The position numbers and the translations under genes are program-made. The notes beneath the pieces were generated by a model, which worked only from the letters and a program-made list of their open reading frames with translations, did no database searches and was not told the DNA's origin. From Bettongia penicillata ogilbyi (taxonomy: Eukaryota > Chordata > Mammalia > Diprotodontia > Potoroidae): 64,000 bases of DNA. Of the stretch, positions 33,891 to 63,938 are shown piece after piece. The number at the start of each line of letters is the position of its first letter. Within the stretch, counting starts at the first letter, position 1. The stretch lies in the NCBI GenBank assembly GCA_023548195.1, contig JAJHZJ010000009.1, forward strand, positions 2,647,501 to 2,711,500. The letters are read 5' to 3'.

Positions 33891-34117
33891 GAAGGAAGGA
33901 AGGAAGGAAGAAGGAAGGAAGGAAGGAGGAAGGAAGGAAGGAAGGAAGGAAGGAAGGAAGGAAGGAAGGAAGGAGGAAGGAGGAAGGAGGAAGGAAGGAA
34001 GGAAGGAAGGAAGGAAGGAAGGAAGGAAGGAAGGAAGGAAGAAGGAAGGAAGGAGGAAGGAGGAAGGAAGGAAGGAAGGAAGGAAGGAAGGAAGGAAGGA
34101 AGGAAGGAAGGAAGGAA
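33889..34117. repeat. (GGAA)n/(GGAAG)n array, 229 bp
   Basis: An array of GGAA units with periodic GGA and GAA variants (GAAGAAGG, GGAGGAAGG). All six frames stay open through much of it, giving spurious long frames on both strands. It contains dozens of ETS-core GGAA words. One strand is purely purine. Confidence 0.97.
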
Positions 34118-34300
34118 TCCTTAGTTTGCTTTCCTGAATCAAAGAGATACATAGCCTGAATGCACTGTGGGTATCACAAGCCTTCTTCCTGGACTTCCTT
34201 AACCAGGAAAATACTTCATTCACCTACTGGTTGATACCTTTGCCTTGGCAGTTTGCCTTATTCCAAAGAACATTAAACCTTAAATGGAATTTAGAGATCT

Positions 34301-34476
34301 GGGGATTCTTAATCTTGGACTGATGGATAGATTACAGGGGGCCTGTGAATTTGGATGAGAAAAAAATTACATTTCTATTCTCACATACCTCTAACTGAAA
34401 TTTAGCATTTCCTTCAATTATTTAGCGATATTATTATGAAAATACGGGTTTCACACAAAAAGGTTCATAACCTGTG
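34301..34476 (+). mobile_element. Non-autonomous hAT-like element, copy A
   Basis: 'ggggattcttaatcttggac' at the left, 'gggggcctgtgaatttggatgagaaaaaaattacatttctattctcacatacctctaactgaaatttagcatttcc' in the middle, and 'aaaaaggttcataacctg' at the right. The middle is closely shared with 44861-45056. Terminal words are inverted with respect to each other. The hAT label is inference. Confidence 0.5.
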
Positions 34477-34479
34477 ATC

Positions 34480-34612
34480 TAGTCTAATCCCCTCATTTTA
34501 TCAGTGAAGAAACTAAATTCCAGAGTGGAGAAGTGACTCAGCCAAGGTCACACAGTTAAGGATCAGATGAGGGAATCGAAGCCAGGTCTTTGGATTCCAG
34601 TACTGTCTCCAC
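34480..34612 (+). repeat. MIR/THER-type fragment
   Basis: 'gatctagtctaatcccctcattttatcagtgaagaaactaaattccagag', 'ggtcacacagttaaggatc', 'gaagccaggtctttggattcc'. Confidence 0.7.
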
Positions 34613-34869
34613 TTTATCATGCTGCTTCTTTTGTACATCAGTGTACAAATACTGTGATCAAGCATACGACTCTTTTTGAGAATTCTTTGCTTTCTCAAAG
34701 GCTACAGGAACACAGACTCTTACAGGTCTCACAAAGCTCAAAAGGTTTCAAAAATCTAGCTATAGAATATATGTTTTTTAAGGTTTGCTCTACACTAGAC
34801 AAATCACAGACCCTTGAAGAATTGAAGTTAAGTTCTTGAGGACAATTTTTAATGGGAAGGGGTATAATA

Positions 34870-34977
34870 AAAGGAGGAGATTGTAAGCTCCCTGAGGACA
34901 GGGTCTTGTCTTTGGCCTCTTTTTGTATCCCAAATGCTCAGCACAGTGACTGGCCTGTGGCAAGGACCTAATAAATC
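34870..34977 (+). repeat. L2 LINE terminal fragment
   Basis: 'attgtaagctccctgaggacagggtcttgtc', 'tgtatcccaaatgctcagcacagtgactggcctgtggcaaggacctaataaatcc' is the textbook end of L2. Confidence 0.8.
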
Positions 34978-35217
34978 CTAGGTGGTGAAGTGGATGGAGC
35001 ACTGGACTTGGAGTCAGGAAGACTCATCTTCATGAGTTCAAATCTGACCTCAGACACTAGTCATGTGACCCTGCACAAGTCACTTAACCCTGTTTGCCTC
35101 GGTTTCCTCATCTGTAAAGTAAGCTGGGAAAGGAATTGGCAAATCACCCCAGTATCTTTGCCAAGAAAACCCCAAATGAGATCACAGAGTCAGACACAAA
35201 TTGAACAACAAAAAAAT
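34978..35217 (+). repeat. Mar1-type CORE-SINE, full length
   Basis: 'taggtggtgaagtggatggagcactgg', 'tcaaatctgacctcagacactag', 'aagtcacttaaccctgtttgcctcggtttcctcatctg', 'aaggaattggcaaatcaccccagtatctttgccaagaaaacccc' and 'gagtcagacacaaattgaacaacaaaaaaa'. It inserted exactly after the L2 terminus. Confidence 0.92.
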
Positions 35218-35219
35218 GT

Positions 35220-35959
35220 ATTGATTAATTGGTTGAACATCTGCCAGAGTACCGGAGATGAGTATACTGGCCACTAGATTTCTGTTAGGGACCCCAGAAG
35301 TCCGAGCCTGATCTCTCGGGCTCTTAAGTTCTAGGCTTCCATGATGTTGGAAGTGGAGATAACGGAGTAGGAGGAGTGTGGGGTTGTAAGAACAGGCCAA
35401 GATGGGGGAGAAGCGCAGAACAGGGAAGCCAGGGCCATCCAAGAAAATGAATGTCACAGTTTTGTCCAGGTGCCGCATCCACTGCCTCCTCCTTCATACT
35501 CTCCTTGACTTCCACCGGATACAAGTAGATGCCATTACTACCCACTCTCTACTTTGCTATATCTCTCTCCACTCCCACCCACCTGGCTGACGTTTTATGT
35601 ATAGACAAAGACCCAGTTGGCAAGTGTTTATTTTCCTTCCTGAGGAAGTGTTTTGTTTCATTCAACCACTCAAGTGTGGTTGGATGGAGGTGGCTTTGGG
35701 ACGCAGGATCCAAGGCCCCTACGACCTCTGCTTTGACAATGATGAAATCAGAATGAAATGAGAAATCAAGAACAAATCTCAAAGAACAAAAGACAACAGA
35801 GAAAATGAGGAGGTAGAGCTCCCTGGGCAAAAGACAAGGTTACCAGCTGACTTTATGGTGCATGGGTGCTATGTACAAATGCATGCATGCGTATAAACAT
35901 GTGTATGAATATATGAGTATATAGGTTCTGTGCATGTGTGTTTGTATATGTATATATGA

Positions 35960-35994
<35 letters not shown>

Positions 35995-36430
35995 GGTTTA
36001 TAAACATCAGGCCTGTTTTTTTTTTTTTAAAGCAAAGTACCCATCCGCCAACTTCTTTACAAATGGCTCCTCTGAACGTGGCAGTGAGGAGGATGCAGAA
36101 GAGATGTAGGCAAAGGTAGACCAACCTGATTTGTCCACCCTTGGAACAGCTCGGGCAATGCCCAGAGCTCAAATTCCTTTCTTATGAGAATAACTAAGTT
36201 TGGGAATGGAATGACGGACCAAACTTTCAGCTTCCCTTGAGTAGGAGGTTGGTGGGGGAAAGGTAGTTTGCTCACCTGCCCAGAGGAGGAACCACCAGGT
36301 GTGGTGAAGAGGTGGGTGGGGGGACGACTCAGCTTCATTAAACTACCCTGCGTTTAGACTCCAGGCCCAGACATCTGCTTCCTGGCTTCCTTCCATGACT
36401 AGCTACATTCAGTCAGCAAACACTAATTAA
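35220..36430. other. Unassigned; contains (TG)n at 35961-35990
   Basis: No gene or named repeat. A TATG/TG microsatellite occupies about 35900-35992 with a pure (TG)14 core, followed by a T run at 36018-36028. Confidence 0.45.
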
Positions 36431-36434
36431 GGAC

Positions 36435-36560
36435 CTACAAACCATGTGCACTGCCCCCAGGCTTGGGTTGGGAAGCCATACAAAGAAGCATGTTAAAAGT
36501 GTCTGCCTTCAAGAAACTTGATAGTCTAAAAGGGAGAGTTTCTTCCTCCTTGAGAGAGGA
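36435..36560 (+). repeat. Head fragment of the long interspersed repeat
   Basis: 'gcaaacactaattaaggacctacaaaccatgtgcactgcccccagg', 'cttcaagaaacttgatagtctaaaaggg' match the head seen at 31280-31410. Confidence 0.5.
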
Positions 36561-36821
36561 CAGTATTAGTGGGAAATTCCAAGTCCCCATCCCTGTCTCC
36601 AAGCCTAATGTTTGAAATTCTAAAACCTTAGGCTTTGAGTACTGTCAAGGTGGAGAAACAGAATCCCAAAGTAGGAATGGATCTCATATGTCCCCAAATC
36701 CACTTCATACCTGAGTAAGAATCTCTTTTATGGCATTAGTCTAAGCTTGAAAAACTCAAAGGAGGGGAAACCCACCACTCTCAAGGCAACTCATGCCAAC
36801 TTTCAAATGGTGGGGAGGGCA

Positions 36822-37056
36822 CAAGCATTTATTAAGCACCTACTGAATACCAGGTATTGTGCTAAGCATTTTAGTAATATTGTTTCACTTAATCCTTACA
36901 ATGCTATGATTAGCCCTATTTTACACTTGAGGAAACTGAGGTTAAGTGACTTGCCCAAAGTCACACAACTAGTAAGTGCCTGAAGAGGGATTTGAACTCA
37001 GGTCTTTTTGACTCAAGGCCCAGTGCTCTATCTGCTCTGTCCACTGAGCCACCTAG
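36822..37056 (+). repeat. MIR-class CORE-SINE, full length
   Basis: 'caagcatttattaagcacctactgaataccaggtattgtgctaagc', 'cacttgaggaaactgaggttaagtgacttgcccaaagtcacacaactag', 'gatttgaactcaggtctttttgactc' and 'cactgagccacctag'. Confidence 0.9.
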
Positions 37057-37067
37057 AAGATTCTCTA

Positions 37068-37396
37068 CAGTTACCCCTTCCACATTACAACTTTCCCCTT
37101 CAATGTTTTGATACATTGTGGGGAAGCATAGGACAATAAATGGGAATTTGGGGGGTTTTATAGAAGCCGCAGACAATATATGATGGCCAACAAACAATAC
37201 AGAAAAAGTTTAGAAACTCAGAAATGCATAAAATACGTATATAGTATTGTATAATATCAATATATTTTATCTTTTAATACTATAATAATTCAAACTTCTT
37301 TTCTGGTACAAAGGGAAGATCAAAAATTTTTAAGTGGACTTTTCAGATCTCAGGGGCACTGAAACCCTAACCCCAATGATGTAGAAAGGATAACTG
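37068..37396 (-). mobile_element. TIR DNA transposon (MITE-sized), copy 2
   Basis: Bounded by CAGTTACCCCTTCCACATT (left) and AATGATGTAGAAAGGATAACTG (right, an inverted copy with a few changes), with a TA duplication at 37066-37067 and 37397-37398. Length 329 bp. Its reverse complement aligns throughout with 15588-15922. It has no coding capacity, so mobilisation by a transposase in trans (pogo/Tigger- or mariner-like from the TA target) is inferred. Confidence 0.85.
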
Positions 37397-37464
37397 TAAT
37401 TGTTAGAAAAATCTTCCCTTACACCTGTTTTACATCTTCAATTTTCCTTACATCTGCAACTTAA

Positions 37465-37680
37465 GATTCATAGATTTAGAGCTGGAAGGGACTTTTCCAG
37501 GTCTGTTTCCTCATCTGTAAAATGAAAAAGGTAGATGAGATGTCTCTCACATGTAATTCCCCATTTTATGGATGGAGAAGCTGAGGTCCTAGGAGGTGGG
37601 ATGCAATGCCCAGAGTCACACTGGTTTTAAATGACAGAGCCAGGATTAGAACCCATGCTACCTGACTCCAGATTCTGCCC
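37465..37680 (+). repeat. MIR/THER-type SINE with an internal extra segment
   Basis: Starts 'agattcatagatttagagctggaagggac' and ends 'aatgacagagccaggattagaacccatgctacctgactcc'. Between, 'tttcctcatctgtaaaatgaaaaaggtagatgagatg' looks like part of another MIR inserted or recombined into it. Confidence 0.7.
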
Positions 37681-37684
37681 TCTG

Positions 37685-37985
37685 GGAATAAACAGACCAT
37701 ATCAGACTCCTCTCCTACATGTCAGTTCTTCAAATACTTGAAGAAAGTGATCATGTTCCCCATCTCAATCTTATCTGCTCCAGATTAAATGTCTCTAGTT
37801 CCTTCAGCCAATCCGCAGGTGACCTGACGTCCAAACCACTCATCATCCTAATTACCTACTTTTCAGGGCTCTCAAGCTTACCAAAGACTTTCTTCGATGT
37901 GGTCCCAGGACTGAGCACAAAACTTCCAACATGCCCAGAGCTGAAGAGGCCAGCAGGGCAGATGATTGTTTTCCTTCCTTTGGGA
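37685..37985 (-). repeat. CR1/L3-like LINE 3' fragment
   Basis: 'cagttcttcaaatacttgaagaaagtgatcatgttccccatctc', 'gattaaatgtctctagttccttcagccaatcc', 'cttcgatgtggtcccaggactgagcacaaaac' and 'gaggccagcagggcagatgattg' follow the CR1/L3 3' pattern read on the reverse strand. Confidence 0.65.
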
Positions 37986-37999
37986 TGCTGTGTCACTTT

Positions 38000-40900
38000 T
38001 AATGCTACCTAAGCCCAGAGGGTTTTTTCCCCTACTGTCCAGCGCGTTCTGTCTCTCAAAACCCTCAGATCTCTTCTAATCAAACTGCAATTATTAGAAA
38101 CCTACTGTTTTTTAATTAAAAAAAGAACACAAAGATCTTTCTGTAAGTATATTTTGTACCCAAAAAGAAAGGACACAGAAAGGACAGGCTAGGGCTGCTA
38201 CAGTCAACACTAGAAAGCAGAGTTTTGCAGTGACCTGCAGAAAGACCAAGGTATAAGACTTTCTGCTACTTTCCCCAATGTTTAAACTAAAGACTGATCT
38301 CCTTCCTGAAAGGTAAAAGTGCTGGAGGGTTGCTCAATCACTCTCCAGACTCCTTTAAATAATTGAAGGGCTTTGAGATAAATGTAAAGTGTAGCACTTG
38401 ATGCTTTTATACTTTAAGTAGGAAAGGAAGATCTGAAAGCAGGGAAAGGAGGGAAAAATCAGTAGGCATCTGTTCATTTCTTGTATTACAAATACAGTAG
38501 TGCTGTTAACTAGTACAGTATTTGTTACATAGTAAGCATAGTAAAAGCTTGCTGATTGATCTGAGTATACTGGGTTAAGGGAGAGGAGGAACATGGAAAA
38601 GTAAGACTGTATGTATGTGCCCAAGCCTCACCCTTGCTCTCTTTCCTTTGGGAAAGAGAGAAGTCAATTTTTATTTCTCTCAACCTCAGCTTTCTGATAA
38701 ATGAGAAAGCTGAACTAGATTACAGCACATAGCTTTAGAGTTAGAAGGGACCTAGCATCTAGAATAGATGATTTCAAAGGTCTCTTCCACAGTATTGCCA
38801 AGGGATGATGCCCTTCAACCAAGAACTTTTCAAGTTTCTCCCTTCCCTTCATCCTAATTACTAAACGAGAGGGTAGTCATTAATTGGGCTGGGCCATTCA
38901 ATCCTTGCTGGGTGATCAACTTTGACAAAAAGTATTCAGAAAACACATCCAAGGCTACTTGACCCTTTTGAGATACGAACCCACATCTTTCATTTTATTC
39001 CCACCAGGCTCAAACCTCCTAGGATAGGGTTGAGTACTAAGTAGATGCTCCATATGTTTGCAGATTGATTGGTTTGCTCTGGAGGGAAAGAGGGGGGAAT
39101 GAACAGGGAGCCTGGATGGGAGAAGGCCAAGGCAAGATAGAGGTATCACCATCTCAAATGTTCTTTCCAAACCGTTAGTATCTAAACAGGATACGCTGTT
39201 AACAAGGTTCTACTCAAGTCACTTTGCAGAAGTGTGTGTTGGAGAACTAGACCAGCCCCAGAGAGCCCACAGGCTCTGACTGTGTGTGTGTTCTCACCAA
39301 GTCTATGTATAGAATCAGAAAGTTTACAAACATCTGTCACAGAACAATAAAAAGGTTGGTAGTCTTTCTTCAATATCTAATTCCAAGCTAGAGAGAATGG
39401 AAGAGAAAGAAGAGGGGGCAAAAGAGAGAGAATAAAGAGAAACCTGAGACAGGACCAGTTTCTGCATTTGTCTCTATCAGGTATGTTTCAGCAGTCCCAG
39501 ATGTACAGATGTCATCATGACACTAAGATCCCAAAGTCAGGCAAAAGAGGATAGAATAACTGGCTCTTGCCCCATGTGTGCCCACCTCCCCTGCCATGGC
39601 ATTTGGGATGGTGATGCCTCCCAACTTGGATGAGCCAAAGCTGGCCACTCATAAAAAGAGATCTATTAATGAATGACCACATAAGTAAGAATTAGCAACA
39701 CTTTTTCCTCGTTTTGAGAGAAATAGGCTGGGAGGAAACGTTGCGAAATAAGACCAAGAGTTGCCTATCAGTGGGCTGGTAAATCTAGGCCCTTTCTGCA
39801 AAGTTCTGCAAAGTCCTGAGTACAGTTCTCTCCAAAATCTGAGGGTGACACTAAATGAAAATTAATTTAAAAGGAAACCTAATTTTAATTTAATAATTGC
39901 ACAGAAGGGCTTTAGTTGCATTTATATATCATATGCATGAGCAAAGGACTACACTTGTGAATTTTCTATTTCCAATGTTACCAATATCTTAGAGGTCAAA
40001 CATTTATCTTCTTTTCCTTTTGTACATGTGCACACACAAAACTCTATTAGTTCCACTAAAATACTGAACCAAAAGTCAGTTGAGGCCAAGGGACCTGGAT
40101 CAAAGCTCTAGTTCTACAATCTTAGTTTTCAAGGCCACAGTTTCCTCAAATATAATTGAGGAATCTAGACAACACAACAGAATCCAATGTTAATGACTCA
40201 TACTCCAAATCCCAGAGAGAGAGCTATGAGATCAGTCTCTTCGGAACTCATTTTGGTGGGCTGTTCCTCAGTTGCTGAGTCATGCAGTCAGCCCCTAGGA
40301 TGTGGCAAATAGGGCAATTAACCTGAAGCTCATGATTTGGGGAGCCCCATGTCAGGGGTCAAGGGGTTAGGAAGCAAGCCAATGGCTCAAGATGCTATGG
40401 GGGATGCAAGAGTAACTGAAGGAACTAGTCCTAAAGGAGACCCAAGATGTACTTATTCTTGGAGAAAACATGGACAATGCCTCCCCACCTTTCCTTCCTT
40501 CTACAGGCCATCCAAATTGCACATTTCTTTTGTAGATATGGCTTCTTTTCCCCTTTGAGACCCCCAAAGGCAAAAACACCTCAGACAACTCCAATCCAAC
40601 TTGATGAGGGGAGTGGGGAAGGAAGGATGGTAGGGTCAAGTTTTAGCCCTTTAAGACTGATCTTGACAGCCATGTAGAGTTGGGTTGGGTGGCAGGTGCT
40701 AGCCCATAAAATAGCCCTAGTTTTTACTGGAGAGGGGAGGAGAGAGGAGAGGACATCTAGGTAAGAGACTATATAATTTTAGATATTATATTACATTAAT
40801 ATTATAGAGACATATTAGGATATCAGATAGACATTAATATTATAATAGAGACAGATGTAGTGATGGAGATAGGCACCATAGGTAAGCCATCATATACAGA

Positions 40901-41215
40901 AGATATAAGATATCCATGTATGCATGGGCATAGTGTGCACGATGAAAGTGAGAGGGCAGAGTTCTTTCTCCTATCACTAAATATTTCAACTAATGGTTAG
41001 GGTGATCTTTGCCTGACCCAGTAAGATACGAAATAGAATTAGAAGTGACATAATCCTCTTTGTGAGAGGTAAAAGGGCCTCTTCCAGTCAATTTGGGTTT
41101 CTAACTCTAGCTTCAACACAGAGAGCACGACAGGCAACCTCTAACAAGTCTTTACATACATGTAGCACTTCAGTCTCCTATTCAAGCTTCTGAATATTTC
41201 TGAGGTAGGCAGACA
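38000..41215. other. Unassigned 3.2-kb intergenic stretch
   Basis: Few recognisable repeats: a MIR scrap at 38715-38800 ('catagctttagagttagaagggacctagc'). 39640-40010 is AT-rich, non-repetitive and includes 'aaattaatttaaaagg...aattttaatttaataattgc'. 40770-40860 has two near copies of 'cattaatattata(at)agagaca'. No gene seen. Confidence 0.4.
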
Positions 41216-41221
41216 GGCAGG

Positions 41222-41420
41222 AATTGAGATAGCTAGGTGACACATCCAGAGCACTGGTGTGAGATTCAGAATATTGCCCTAGGCACTTAATAGCTGGAGG
41301 ATTCTAAGCAAGTCATTTAAGTGCTCTATGCCTCAGTTTCTCCACTTGTAAAATGAGATGGTTGGACACGATAGTCCCTTAGGTTGTCTTCTAGTCCTAA
41401 ATTTCATTCTATGATTTTCA
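41222..41420 (+). repeat. tRNA-headed MIR/Mar-type SINE
   Basis: 'gagatagctaggtgacacatccagagcactgg', 'ggattctaagcaagtcatttaagtgctctatgcctcagtttctcc', 'cttgtaaaatgagatggttggacacg' and 'cttctagtcctaaatttc'. Confidence 0.75.
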
Positions 41421-41521
41421 ATGTAAAAGGAAATTAAACCTAAGGAGATGATCAGCTCAAAATCATAAAGCAAACTGGTAGCAAGTAGGAAGTAATGCAT
41501 CCTGCCTGGGTGCCTGAGTCG

Positions 41522-41545
41522 GGTAAGCACCTATAGGTGCTTACC
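41522..41545. repeat. 24-bp perfect palindrome
   Basis: Left arm GGTAAGCACCTA is followed with no spacer by its exact inverse complement, TAGGTGCTTACC. It sits about 200 bp beyond the inferred TLE3 poly(A) site and just after a SINE. Function unknown. Confidence 0.97.
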
Positions 41546-41724
41546 TATTCCCCACATTTCTCTGTTCCCTGGGAAGTCCCTTCCTTTTTTGGCCCTAGAT
41601 CCTCTTCCTGAAGGCTCCGCTGGTACTCATAGCTTAGCCTTGTATAGTACTGGTTACCATGGCTATTAACACATCCTCCTTTTGGATCAATGAAGTAAGT
41701 TGCCCTTTGAAGGACTTGATTTTT

Positions 41725-44232
41725 TTTTTTTTAATTTTACAAGTTTATTAAATTGTTTGGCAGAGGGGAAAGCTGAAATTGGTGGCCCACTTCCCCAAAA
41801 CCTGAGAATTCATTTTTAAACAACTTGTAGGTTTTTAAGAGCTAAAGCTTGGGTTTCATTTTATATTTATTTAGCTTTTCTTTTCTCTAACCTACGCAAA
41901 CCCAACTCCCCCAATACAGGTTAGTTATAAACAGCTCCACACAATCTGCTACATACTTGTATCAGTCACATTACCTTTCCCCACATCCAGCTACCATCAA
42001 TTTTTATGGACACTGTCTTTCCAAAGGAAATGAGACCTTTCTTAACTGTCTGTAACTCCAAAGTGTGGGTTCAAGTAGACATGGGTAGTTTAATAATATG
42101 AACTTAAAACCACACTCTTTGCCCCAAGAAAACAATCAGATCCTAACTTCAAGTAGCAGCCAGCCTTCTTACCCTCCATTCCTCCCTTCCAAAGGGTCAA
42201 AGGAATTAGTGTATGGGATCCAAATTCAGAGATCTCTTTATGACAATGATTATTTCTGGAGTGGACAATGTGTGTAGAAAATATAATTCAATGTGAAGGT
42301 AGTTTGAGACACCCCTCCCCGACCCGCAACATTCTGGTTTCAAGTACTAACTGGCACACAAGGAATGCAATTAAAACACATCAAACAAACCTTTAAATAT
42401 TAGACTTTTAAAAATATAAAAACAGCTCATTACAATTACTTCTCATTTTTTCTTTTTTTTTTTGTAAGAGTCAAGTCCCTTCCATCTTCTTCCATCCCTC
42501 ATGGGAAACACCATGGAGAGAGAAAAATGGCTAAACATTTGGGATACAGAGAGGCGCAGAAAGAACAGCTCCCCCATACCTCAACAGAGAAAGGTCCATA
42601 ACACCCACCTCTTCATTCTTTTTATTATATATAGAATGTTTTGCCCTAGAAAGAACTTTTAAGACAGGTAGTTTTCATCATACCCCACCCCCTAATTCCT
42701 TTTGACCAGATTGAATCAAAAATTAAAAAATAATCCATAAAAATGTAGTATAAAAATTCTCTTCCATATGCTACATCACTGGGTGAGCCCCTCCTCTACA
42801 CAAGGACTCACAATGGCCATTAGCTTCATCTTCTTTAAAAACAAAACAAAACGAAACAAAAATAAAAATGAAAATGAAAAACAACCAAAGCTCCTTTTGG
42901 TACAAAAAGTGGCAATAGTACGTCCAAGTTTCCAATTTCAATCTGTAGGAGCCAGGAACAAAAGTAACCGACTACCAGGAGACGATTGTGACCAAAGGGA
43001 AAGTGACCCTTCCATGTGTCCCCCCAGAGGCCAATAAATCCCACCCCCCTTCTGAGAAGTGGATGAAAGAACAGTGGATGGGGAGGGTAAGAAGATGCCG
43101 TTAAAAAGACCATCCATTCTATTTCTTGATTTTTATTCAAATACAAAAAAAAAAATTAAAGGGGAAAAAACCAAACCACACGTTAGTTGCGATTTTCTCT
43201 GGTAGCTCCCTGAGCTGAGTTTGCTATGCTTCGTTTGAGATTACTCTTTTGATAGGCTGCATCCAAAGATTAAAAGGGGCTGGAGCAGGAGTTTGCTGGG
43301 ACTTTCTAGTATCTCCAAAACATCCAAAAAGAAAGAAAAAAAAGAAAAAGACCAAATCCATCGAAAATCGGATTGTTTCTGCTGATGCTCTACTGGTAGC
43401 TGGCATCCCGACCCACATCCTGTCAGCCCATACAGTGTTCAAACATTTGACTCACACACTGAACAATTCACATGTACAACAGGAGGAACAATGCTGACCA
43501 GTGGATGCCTTTTGTTCAATCTGGTTACCAGCTGTGGGTCCAAAAAGGCTTTTTTTTCCTCCCCTACTGGTCCGGTTCCCCACCCCCAACCCCCTTTGTT
43601 CCCACGACCCCTCCCCCCCTCCCAGATAGGAAATTCTTTAAAAAAAAAAAAAGCCACCACCAACAGTGGATTACAGTTACAGCAGACAAAATACACAGCT
43701 AGTGTACCCGGTAGGAAGGAGTCTCTTCCTTTTCCCTCTTGTCCAGTCTTATTTATTTGTCCATTATTTACATTTTTCACAAGTCTTGTGCGCTGCACAA
43801 TTGGGGGAAGGGGAGGAAAGCAATCCCCTCGAAGAAAAAAAAAAGGCCATCCACTACAGTGCCACTGAAGCGTAGACAAATGAGAACCGAATAAAAACCA
43901 AGTGAAAGAAGGCATGATTTGTGAGGGTTTCCTTGGGTGCCAGAGCTGAAAACATCCAAATAAAACCATGTGCATCATCTGCCAGGACTTTTAAGAGGGG
44001 AGGAGGGGAGAAAAAAATCTATCCAAGTTGCTGAAACGTATCAATCCATGCACATTAGCCCCAGACCGTGACGTGGCATATCCCCTCTCCACTTGCCAGA
44101 GAAAAAGGCTCTGAATGCATGACTGCCTACGCTTTCTTCTGTCGACATCCTTCAGCGGGCTCTTGCCCATTGCATTGTCAGAGCTGGGGGTCTGTTTTTC
44201 CCAGAGTTTGACAGCCCTGTTAGAATCCTTGT
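41725..44232 (-). other. TLE3: TLE3 3' untranslated region
   Basis: Sequence between the TLE3 stop codon and the distal poly(A) signal, about 2.5 kb. It is free of the SINEs that crowd both sides, as expected for transcribed conserved UTR. On the sense strand it has long U-rich tracts (complement of the A-rich stretch at 42838-42890) and several AATAAA signals: complement positions 43752-43757, 43132-43137, 42621-42626, 41876-41881 and 41744-41749. Alternative polyadenylation is therefore possible. The exact 3' end is inferred from the last signal. Confidence 0.7.
41744..41749 (-). promoter_or_regulatory. TLE3: Likely distal poly(A) signal of TLE3
   Basis: Reads AATAAA on the minus strand ('aatttaataaacttg'), about 20 nt before an A-rich stretch where cleavage would fall. 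It is the last AATAAA before the downstream intergenic SINEs. Confidence 0.6.
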
Positions 44233-62993
<18,761 letters not shown>

Positions 62994-62995
62994 CT

Positions 62996-63904
62996 CTTTC
63001 CAAAATGAAGCCCGAATCAGAGGCAGGGTTGTTCATCCAAGATAAAAAGACAGGGGGAGGAAGGATTTAAAAAAAAGAAAACAAGTTCAGACTGAGCCTA
63101 ACGTAATGTGAGCTGGTCTTTTACTTTGCTCTGTTTCGTCTCCTTGTTAATAGGTGCCAGTCCCAGTTCACCGAGTTCCTTGGGGGTTGACATACTAATG
63201 GCCTTTCTGATGGTCTGTTTAAAAATTAATCTTTCTGGGCTTGAGTGCTTACACTGGCCCTGATCAACTCCTGAGTCTCAGACACACTAGGAAGATACAG
63301 AGAACACAACGACTGTTTTATACTTTTAAGAATTAAGTTCTAGACTTGGGCAAGTCACTCGATGTCTCTTAGTCTCATTTTGCTCCTTTGTAAAATGGGG
63401 ATGGGGGGTAAGACAGCAGGGCACATGCCTCTAGAGTCTCTTCCAGATCTAAAGGTCTGATTCTTCGACCTGAGACTGAGTTACTCAAAGGACAGTTACC
63501 TGGAAGAGTCACAGGCTAGCAAAAGAACTGTAAGCAGACAGAAGGGGTTTGGGGATGGAAAAGGGTTTTTCACATGTTTCCCACCAGGCCAGAGCAATGC
63601 TTGGGAACTGTAGCTCCCAGGGAACTGGGCAAAGCACCAAAAAGTAGGAAAACCCATAGCCAGAGAGAATCCAGGCATGCAACATACACTGCAGCCTTCT
63701 TGCTGTTAAGCCAGTGGCCAAAGGGTTAATTTGAGGGCTGAAACAAAGAATGCCATTTTCAAAGCAAATTCTGGGGCAGAATTTGCATTCCCTTCATCAT
63801 AGTCCCTAGATGATACAGAGCAGGAATCAACAGCCTTTTCAAAGGAATGCTCGAAGAGGCCACCTTAATCTTTGGGGCTGCAGGAGAGAGGAGAGTACTG
63901 AGAA

Positions 63905-63938
<34 letters not shown>

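Noticed and set aside
33808..34223. Long open frames on both strands across the GGAA array
   Set aside because: They are forced by the repeat's lack of stop words in every frame. The peptides are KEGR and PSFL repeats with no biological pattern.
1..41700. A second protein-coding gene downstream of TLE3
   Set aside because: I searched both strands for exon-like frames with splice borders and recognisable protein families. I found only retroelement-derived sequence. A lncRNA cannot be excluded from sequence alone.
43439..43978. A 179-codon open frame on the minus strand after the TLE3 stop codon
   Set aside because: It lies in the TLE3 3' UTR, is low in complexity (G/F-rich) and has no recognisable domain.
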